Both the position numbers and the translations under genes were made by a program. A stretch of 10,077 nucleotides of DNA from Anaerolineae bacterium (GTDB taxonomy: Bacteria; Chloroflexota; Anaerolineae; Aggregatilineales; Phototrophicaceae), in the NCBI GenBank assembly GCA_028284565.1, contig JANQRM010000117.1:1-10077 (forward strand), in the 5' to 3' direction. This document shows positions 5,487 through 10,077 of the stretch, piece by piece (positions within the stretch are counted from its first letter, which is position 1; every line of letters starts with the position of its first letter). The notes beneath the pieces are model-generated. The model saw only the letters and a list, made by a program, of their open reading frames with translations. It searched no databases and was not told the DNA's origin.

Positions 5487-6575
5487 TTGTCTCCTATTTA
5501 CCGTTTCCTCTCCCGCTTTACGTCTCAGAAGCCACCTCCGCCGAATCCGCAACGTATCCTGTTGATACGCCCCTGTTGTATTGGGGATGTGGTGCTAGCA
5601 ACAGCAAGCTTGCAGGCTCTGCGGCGCGCTTATCCACAAGCACACATGACTTGGGCGGTTGGGAGTTGGTCAAAGCGAGCAATTGAACATCATCCTGATA
5701 TAGATGCTTTCTTAGATGCAGGCGATTCGGATATGCCCGTGCGCTCTGTCTCTGAGTTTTGGCGATTTGTGCGTCAGTTGCGGGCGGGACAGTATGACTT
5801 AGCGATTTTGTTGGTGCGCTCGCCATTGATGAGCTTAGCGTTGCAGATGTCGGGGATTCCATATCGAGTCGGGTTGGATAGTGAGGGACGGGGCTTTGGC
5901 TATACAATTCGTGTTCCTGTTGACCCGAATGAAGCCAAGCATGAAGCGGAGATTTATCTGGAGACAGTGCGTGCGATTGGTGGAAATACGCAGGATTGTC
6001 GGGCAAATATCCCGATTTTAGACAGCGCAATCCAGACAATCCAGGATCATAAATTGCCTGAACGTTTTATCGTCATTCATCCGGGTGGTGGGAGTAATCC
6101 GGGGATGGTGATGTCAAGCAAACGGTGGTTGCCACAGAATTTTGCCCAATTGGGTGAGCAGTTATCACAATCATATGATGCGGAGTTGATTCTTATCGGG
6201 GGTCCACACGATGGGGCGATTGTCGATGCAGTGCAAAAGCATCTATCGCAACCTGCAAGGACCTTCATCGGTGAACTGTCGTTTGCAGAAATTGGCGCAT
6301 TGGCGGAACAAGCCTTGCTTTACATTGGGAATGATTCAGGACTGACTCATCTGGCGGCGGCGAGTGGCGGAAAAACTGTCATGATTTTCGGTCCGAGTGA
6401 CCCGCGACGCTATGCACCCTTTACAGACGATTCCCTCGCGCTCTGGAAACCCTATGACTTACAAGGTGGGGTGAGTGAGAGGGTACATGGTGATTGGGAT
6501 TGGGAACGAGACGGAATAGATGTTGAGACCGCATTTCAGCAGATTACGATGTTTCTATCTCAGAAATCAGCTTAA
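5487..6575 (+). CDS. Glycosyltransferase family 9 (heptosyltransferase-like)
   Basis: The 362-residue GT-B enzyme has the GT9 N-terminal signature ILLIRPCCIGDVVLATASLQALRR (24-47, quoted parts RPCCIGDVVLA and LQALRR), with the conserved G-D before the acceptor site. The nucleotide-sugar half has VIHPGGG (196-202), LIGGPHD (236-242) and GNDSGLTHLAAASG (281-294), then FGPSDPRRYAP (301-311), all characteristic of ADP-heptose:LPS transferases. In an organism without classic LPS it would more likely extend another envelope glycan or glycolipid; that is inference. The start is TTG 5487, the only start codon between the in-frame TGA at 5454-5456 and the GT9 domain. It lies two bases after the upstream stop, so translation depends on coupling. 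No other glycan genes are in view. Confidence 0.9.
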   Translation: MSPIYRFLSRFTSQKPPPPNPQRILLIRPCCIGDVVLATASLQALRRAYPQAHMTWAVGSWSKRAIEHHPDIDAFLDAGDSDMPVRSVSEFWRFVRQLRAGQYDLAILLVRSPLMSLALQMSGIPYRVGLDSEGRGFGYTIRVPVDPNEAKHEAEIYLETVRAIGGNTQDCRANIPILDSAIQTIQDHKLPERFIVIHPGGGSNPGMVMSSKRWLPQNFAQLGEQLSQSYDAELILIGGPHDGAIVDAVQKHLSQPARTFIGELSFAEIGALAEQALLYIGNDSGLTHLAAASGGKTVMIFGPSDPRRYAPFTDDSLALWKPYDLQGGVSERVHGDWDWERDGIDVETAFQQITMFLSQKSA

Positions 6576-6781
6576 GCTGTGCGTTGCCATTGCTCCACAT
6601 CACCAGAGAGGTTGACGGTTTCGATGGTGTTGGTGTTGATGCGACGGATGTTTTTGTAGCGGATGCGTTTGTCTTGCGTGCTGTGTTCATCCCCTTCGGA
6701 ATAGGTGAAGGCGATGGCAGTGATGGCGACCAAAATCATTAAGCCTGCAAGTGCGATAAATGCTAGTATGTGGATGTCCAT
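6572..6781 (-). CDS. Small single-span membrane protein, unknown function
   Basis: From ATG 6781 the product has 69 residues: a short N-terminus, one hydrophobic helix (about residues 5-25, within ILAFIALAGLMILVAITAI) and a polar, charged tail of about 43 residues with KRIRYKNIRR. An AAGGG about eight bases upstream supports this start. Earlier in-frame ATGs at 6841 and 6820 exist, but a TATAAT at 6824-6819 would put transcription start near 6812, after them. The stop TAA (6574-6572) overlaps the stop of the convergent GT9 gene on the other strand. A repeat typical of response-regulator binding lies upstream (6853-6873). No family is recognised. The tail is probably cytoplasmic by the positive-inside rule. 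Confidence 0.7.
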   Translation of the reverse strand: MDIHILAFIALAGLMILVAITAIAFTYSEGDEHSTQDKRIRYKNIRRINTNTIETVNLSGDVEQWQRTA

Positions 6782-6818
6782 CGGGTTGCCCTTGTCTCTA
6801 ACCCCTTGTGATATTTTC

Positions 6819-6824
6819 ATTATA
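6819..6824 (-). promoter_or_regulatory. -10 box of the small membrane protein gene
   Basis: TATAAT on the minus strand, 38 bases before ATG 6781. The -35 position (about 6842-6848) does not match consensus, as expected for a promoter that needs an activator; the 10-bp direct repeat starts just beyond it. Confidence 0.5.
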
Positions 6825-6852
6825 TTGTAAGGCTTAGTCACATACTGGATGC

Positions 6853-6873
6853 AAAGCTGACGGAAAGCTGACG
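6853..6873. promoter_or_regulatory. Perfect 10-bp direct repeat, 11-bp period: probable response-regulator (PhoB/OmpR-type) site
   Basis: AAAGCTGACG occurs at 6853-6862 and again at 6864-6873. Two head-to-tail half sites one helical turn apart are the hallmark of PhoB/OmpR-family winged-helix regulators, which bind as tandem dimers. The site lies upstream of the weak -35 of the minus-strand membrane protein gene, the proper place for an activator. It is about 150 bp from the -10 of the FHA gene, too far for direct contact. The regulator is not in the window. Confidence 0.6.
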
Positions 6874-6917
6874 CACAAGCAACGCTGGTTCATTTAGTCA
6901 ACGTAGATGGAGAATCA

Positions 6918-6965
6918 ATGTCACTAGCAACGGGACTTTACAAAATTTCGGAGGGTTACAATTGA
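6918..6965 (+). CDS. Tiny ORF 1 upstream of the FHA gene (15 residues)
   Basis: ATG 6918 with GGAGA (6909-6913) at proper spacing encodes MSLATGLYKISEGYN and stops at TGA 6963-6965. The stop overlaps the TTG start of a second tiny ORF. It has no recognised family. It could be a leader peptide, the remains of a decayed gene, or chance. Confidence 0.25.
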   Translation: MSLATGLYKISEGYN

Positions 6966-7012
6966 GTTCGAATCAACGAAAATCGGCCGAGTCGACTGGC
7001 AATAAAGCGTAA
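6962..7012 (+). CDS. Tiny ORF 2 upstream of the FHA gene (16 residues, TTG start)
   Basis: GGAGGG (6950-6955) is six bases before TTG 6962, the best-spaced Shine-Dalgarno in this intergenic region. The product is (M)SSNQRKSAESTGNKA, ending TAA 7010-7012, eight bases before the -10 box of the FHA gene. TTGA is both start of this ORF and stop of the previous one, a classical coupling arrangement. The peptide is polar and unrecognised. Confidence 0.3.
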   Translation: MSSNQRKSAESTGNKA

Positions 7013-7020
7013 TGTAGTCG

Positions 7021-7026
7021 TATAAT
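7021..7026 (+). promoter_or_regulatory. -10 box of the zinc-ribbon/FHA gene
   Basis: A perfect TATAAT. Transcription would start near 7033, on top of the in-frame ATG at 7035 and about 32 bases before the ATG at 7065, which has a better ribosome binding site. The -35 region (TGGCAA, 6997-7002, 18 bp away) is poor. Confidence 0.5.
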
Positions 7027-7064
7027 TAGCAAGAATGTTAAGGGTCAAAGCAGGGGTGCTAAAA

Positions 7065-8219
7065 ATGACGACACGGAAGAAATCACGTAAGTGTCCAAAC
7101 TGTGAATATGAAAATCAACCCAATGCCAAGTTGTGTGTCATCTGTGACACCCCGATGGATTGGAAAAAGCGGATTATGGATACGGGCATGCGTTCAAGTC
7201 TGGGGGGACTGTTGAACAAAGTCAGTGAGATGACCGCCGATGTGCCAGCAATTGATGAAAAAGCACTCTTTGATGATTCCAATCATCTGCGAGGGACACC
7301 CGATGCGCGGAACGCTGGGATGAAAAAACGGAGCGACTCTGAGCAACTAGTACGTCAGACACTGCATCAAATGTGGGGTGACTCAGAATATGTCGCATTT
7401 GAACCTTTAGAACAAGCGATTGATACAAATATACCAGCCAAAGAAGGAAATACGATCATTCGTCGCAATTGCCCCGACTGCGGGAATGTCAATCAAGCGG
7501 GTGTCTTTATCTGTGAAGATTGTGGGATGAGTTTGGTGGATAGCCAACCTATGGAGTCTGCACTACCTGTTGCTGAAGACATCCACTTTGAAGGTACAAC
7601 TCAACCAGAACGTCCAGGTGCGATGAACCAGATGGTGAATAACAAGTTAAACAAAGATTCGGCGATTTCTGCGCGTCCGAGTAGTGGGACTTTACTCAAT
7701 CGTGCATTAGGAGCCAGTGAAGCGAAGGATGATACCGTCGAAACGGATAATCCGATGGGGCGGACGATAATTGATGAAGATATTCCCGTTGTTGTCCCAT
7801 CAGGAACTCCAAATTTCCGCTACGAAGAGGGAATGAACCTGAAATTAAGCATTGATGAGGTTACGAATCCTTTCGTTTTCCCGATTAAAGATGATGGCAG
7901 TGTCTTGATAGGACGGCAGTATCCGAACCTTCGTCGTCAGCCAGATTGGGATGTTACCCCCTATTTACCCGCGAATCATGGGGTAAGTCGGCAACATGCC
8001 CTCTTGCAATTCAGCGGAAATCGGATAGAATTAAGAGACCTGAAGAGTACCAACGGCACATTTCTCAATGAAATCCCATTTGGAGAAGGGGAAACCCACC
8101 AAATTCGGGATGGGGATGTTATTCGTTTAGGGAATTTCAGTTTTACAGCTACATTTCAATATGAGCGTGTGCCATCCGAACCGGATAATGACAATACAGC
8201 AGTCTTAGTCGTCAACTAA
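7065..8219 (+). CDS. Zinc-ribbon and FHA domain protein
   Basis: Counted from ATG 7065 (384 residues), there are two four-cysteine zinc modules: C10, C13, C24, C27 (CPNCEYENQPNAKLCVIC) and C136, C139, C150, C153 (CPDCGNVNQAGVFICEDC). A low-complexity polar linker follows. At the C-terminus is an FHA domain: LIGR (281-284), GVSRQHA (306-312), ELRDLKSTNGTFLN (322-335) and IRLGNFSF (353-360). FHA domains bind phosphothreonine, so the protein probably serves Ser/Thr kinase signalling as an adaptor, with the ribbons binding protein or nucleic acid. There are no transmembrane segments, so it is cytoplasmic. The ATG at 7035, ten codons earlier, is in frame but lies on the predicted transcription start; 7065 has AGGGG eight bases upstream and is preferred. 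No kinase is encoded here. Confidence 0.9.
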   Translation: MTTRKKSRKCPNCEYENQPNAKLCVICDTPMDWKKRIMDTGMRSSLGGLLNKVSEMTADVPAIDEKALFDDSNHLRGTPDARNAGMKKRSDSEQLVRQTLHQMWGDSEYVAFEPLEQAIDTNIPAKEGNTIIRRNCPDCGNVNQAGVFICEDCGMSLVDSQPMESALPVAEDIHFEGTTQPERPGAMNQMVNNKLNKDSAISARPSSGTLLNRALGASEAKDDTVETDNPMGRTIIDEDIPVVVPSGTPNFRYEEGMNLKLSIDEVTNPFVFPIKDDGSVLIGRQYPNLRRQPDWDVTPYLPANHGVSRQHALLQFSGNRIELRDLKSTNGTFLNEIPFGEGETHQIRDGDVIRLGNFSFTATFQYERVPSEPDNDNTAVLVVN

Positions 8220-8222
8220 AGC

Positions 8223-8270
8223 ACACCTCAAAAGGTGTCAAGACGTTCCACAGTGAGCGTCTTCTCTTTT
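8223..8270 (+). terminator. Terminator of the FHA gene (two hairpins)
   Basis: ACACCT-CAAA-AGGTGT (8223-8238) is followed by AAGACGTTC (8240-8248) pairing with GAGCGTCTT (8255-8263; one G-T pair) and then CTCTTTTT. The second hairpin with its T run is a standard intrinsic terminator, starting 20 bases after the stop codon. Confidence 0.8.
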
Positions 8271-8303
8271 TGGCACTGCCGACTCTTGCTTTGCACCTAA
8301 CAT

Positions 8304-8345
8304 AAAATCGCCTACTCTGTGATGGGAATAGGCGATTTTTGATTT
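8304..8345. terminator. Bidirectional terminator between convergent genes
   Basis: AAAATCGCCTA (8304-8314) pairs with TAGGCGATTTT (8329-8339), an 11-bp stem with a 14-base loop. T runs follow on the plus strand, and A's before the stem give T's on the minus strand. It sits between the FHA gene and the minus-strand metallopeptidase gene and can end both. Confidence 0.8.
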
Positions 8346-8371
8346 AATGTAGGGACACAAAACTGTACCCC

Positions 8372-9223
8372 TCAGAAGTAATTGCTCTCATCACTGAATT
8401 TAAATGTAATGCCATTGGCTTCAGCGTTTTCTCTGATTGTCTCGCGCATATCGACTAACTCAGGAAACTGCTCGAACCAAAGAATCTTGGCATCCATTTC
8501 ATACAAATCTCCATCTACAGGGTAGTCTTCTTTGTCTAATCCCACGAAATAGGAGAAGCTTTCCGCGAAGTCCTCAATCGGATTTGTTGCGGCATATTCA
8601 CTCACAAAAGCATCTGGATTATCATCGAAGAAGTAACCAAAAGATTCATCCACATCCAATTCAAGAATGTTGCCCACGTCGTAATCAACCCAGAATTCTT
8701 CTGTAAACATAGCGAGATAAGAATCTTCAATAGCACAACCGTCCTCAAATACGATGGAAGAACAGGCAGCCATATCTTTCTCAAGCCCATCTGAGAATTC
8801 GTCTTCTGACAAAGGTTCTTCATTGTCACTGATGATAGTCGGATAGGTATCGTATTGAGTGTTGTTCAATGCCACAATATGACCGAATTCGTGTACGATT
8901 GTAACTGCGCGCTCAGGATCAGCATTTATGGAGATTGCAAATTCCCACTGATCTTCTGCTAACTCACTCACATAAGCGAGTGTATCTTCGGAATCGAACA
9001 CAGTGAATTCAACAACGTAGCGTTCGACATAATCTGAGGGTAACAGAACAACCAACAGAATCCACAAGTCTTCGTGGCTTTCGTCAGCCTCGCCACTTAT
9101 AAGGGTTATTTCTCCACCACTGCCAACGTCATAGCGAGCAATTTCTTCTAAATCAGAATCTTGTGCATTCACAACACTCATGATGAACAAAGAGATTACT
9201 AGAATAGAAAGTATCTTTTTCAC
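8372..9223 (-). CDS. Secreted acidic zinc metallopeptidase (HExxH), zincin type
   Basis: The 283-residue product starts with a signal peptide, MKKILSILVISLFIMSVVNA then QDSD, with cleavage expected after residue 20. The zinc motif is VHEFGHIVALN (110-120), with His111, Glu112 and His115. The region SEYAATNPIEDFAESFSYFV (208-227) supplies likely third ligands or partners (E217, E221) and resembles the EfFAEaF segment after HEFGH in anthrax lethal-factor-like zincins. C154 and C163 could form a disulfide. The mature protein is very acidic. Start is GTG 9223 with AAAGGA six bases upstream; an ATG start is not needed. It lies 27 bases after the PA14-SH3b gene, so both form an operon and may be exported together. 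Substrate unknown; catalysis is inferred from motifs only. Confidence 0.85.
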   Translation of the reverse strand: MKKILSILVISLFIMSVVNAQDSDLEEIARYDVGSGGEITLISGEADESHEDLWILLVVLLPSDYVERYVVEFTVFDSEDTLAYVSELAEDQWEFAISINADPERAVTIVHEFGHIVALNNTQYDTYPTIISDNEEPLSEDEFSDGLEKDMAACSSIVFEDGCAIEDSYLAMFTEEFWVDYDVGNILELDVDESFGYFFDDNPDAFVSEYAATNPIEDFAESFSYFVGLDKEDYPVDGDLYEMDAKILWFEQFPELVDMRETIRENAEANGITFKFSDESNYF

Positions 9224-9250
9224 TGTATTCCTTTCGTTTGCGTTATAGAT

Positions 9251-10077
9251 TTATGAATCGCGGACAGGCACTTGCGACAGGTCGATACTGGGTGGGAGGA
9301 TGACTCCTTCGCCAGATACCCAACCGACCAAGCCATTGTATTCGATATACCACCATGTCGTACGATTGTCACGCGCAACAATATTAGCACTCGCATTGCG
9401 TGGGAAACGTCCCAGTAGTGCGCCCCGTGAAGATGGGCGACTCCGAATATTGAGTGTCGTGATTGCGGTTAGATCAAAGCGTGTCGGGGCGATTGTCGGA
9501 CGTTGCGACTCACTCGTAATCGGGACAATCTCCGGATTGGCAACGCTGACAAAGCTCCCAAAGACCCAACCATTCGACCCGTCGTCAAACTGAATTTGCC
9601 ACCATGTGCTGTCGGCATTGCGTCCTAAGACAGGATAGGTCTCACCTTCATTGACTTTTCGTAAAATCGCACTGTTGTTGGCACTCGGCACATTCCGTAC
9701 ATTGAGCAACGGTGTTGTGATTGTCAGTGTCGTACTTGTCTGGACAACTGCTGGTGGAACTAGTTGGAAATCGCCAATCGGAACCATATCCCAATTGAGG
9801 AAGGCTAGTCCACCACGCTCGAAGTACTCGACAACAATACTATGCAAGCCAGAGCGTAACGGGACATCGGCGGCATAGACTTCATCACGGGCATTATGCC
9901 ATTCGTCAATCACCATATTACCATCGACAAAGACTCGTACCCCATCGTCAGCTTGTACGGAGATGCGATATGTGGCTTCTTCTAGGGTGCGCTGGCTGGT
10001 AAAACGAGCACTAAAATTGTCGCTTGGAATAGCGGCGGATGGTGAGCCATCGCCCCAATTACTCGTCGGCGTGGTCA
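9251..10077 (-). CDS. PA14 and bacterial SH3 (SH3b) domain protein, 3' part (5' end outside window)
   Basis: The frame is open to the window edge, so the true start lies beyond 10077; 274 residues are visible from codon 10075. The first part, from TSNWGDGSPS through DDGVRVFVDGNMVIDEWH to ERGGLAFLNW, is the second half of a PA14 domain, a carbohydrate-binding beta-barrel. Two SH3b repeats follow at about 115-178 (LLNVRNVPSANN... WWQIQF... GWVFG) and 200-260 (LNIRSRPSSRG... WWYIEY... GWVSG), each with the NVR/NIR-x-(R/V)P and GWV signature. Such proteins are typically exported and bind cell-wall glycan. The ATG at 9916 falls inside the PA14 domain and is not a start. It precedes the metallopeptidase gene on the same strand. 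Confidence 0.9.
   Translation of the reverse strand, partial: TTPTSNWGDGSPSAAIPSDNFSARFTSQRTLEEATYRISVQADDGVRVFVDGNMVIDEWHNARDEVYAADVPLRSGLHSIVVEYFERGGLAFLNWDMVPIGDFQLVPPAVVQTSTTLTITTPLLNVRNVPSANNSAILRKVNEGETYPVLGRNADSTWWQIQFDDGSNGWVFGSFVSVANPEIVPITSESQRPTIAPTRFDLTAITTLNIRSRPSSRGALLGRFPRNASANIVARDNRTTWWYIEYNGLVGWVSGEGVILPPSIDLSQVPVRDS

Noticed and set aside
5518..6039. Open frame of 173 codons on the minus strand within the GT9 gene
   Set aside because: It is antisense to conserved GT9 motifs and has low-quality, Ser/Pro/His-rich composition.
8307..8317. TCGCCTACTCT, matching the minus strand of the repeat at 3577-3598
   Set aside because: Only 11 bases match, and here they are part of a terminator stem and loop; chance is likely.

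Overview
The window reads as an ordinary bacterial chromosome segment of moderate GC. Most genes look like those of a filamentous or anaerobic Chloroflexota bacterium (Anaerolineae-like). This is an inference from gene style: a protein with a PA14 domain and bacterial SH3 repeats, a zinc-ribbon plus FHA protein, a single GT9 glycosyltransferase, and several RimJ-like acetyltransferases in a row. No rRNA, tRNA, CRISPR array, transposase or phage gene is visible.

Layout. Positions 1-1675 (+) hold the end of one GNAT acetyltransferase, a close paralog (410-964), and a SAM methyltransferase (971-1675) six bases after it. Positions 1688-2240 (-) hold a dead toxin-antitoxin pair: the antitoxin has an in-frame stop and the RelE/ParE-type toxin a frameshift. 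A cytochrome P450 (2334-3572, +) follows. Just after its stop lies a second copy of a short stretch of the toxin sequence, so P450 sits between imperfect direct repeats. Next is an unusual fusion of a dual-specificity-type phosphatase with a GNAT acetyltransferase (3657-4688, +).

Positions 4681-4885 (-) hold a compact transcription unit with no standard gene: a good sigma-70 promoter, an extended Shine-Dalgarno sequence, an 11-codon ORF, several hairpins and a U-tailed terminator. I regard this as the best candidate for an undescribed element. A coupled pair follows on +: a PD-(D/E)XK/YaeQ-like protein (4960-5484, possibly leaderless mRNA) and a GT9 heptosyltransferase-like enzyme (5487-6575, TTG start). 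A small one-span membrane protein (6572-6781, -) converges on it, and the two share the bases of their stop codons.

The divergent intergenic region 6782-7064 carries a perfect 10-bp direct repeat with an 11-bp period, like a PhoB/OmpR-family site, plus two tiny overlapping ORFs and a consensus -10 box. The zinc-ribbon/FHA protein (7065-8219, +) ends in two terminator structures, the second able to work both ways. The last two genes form a minus-strand operon: an extracellular PA14-SH3b protein, cut by the window end, then a secreted acidic zinc metallopeptidase.

The genes do not form one obvious pathway. The right end is about signalling (FHA) and cell-surface or secreted functions. The middle concerns envelope glycan (GT9) and small-molecule or protein modification (P450, acetyltransferases, methyltransferase, phosphatase).
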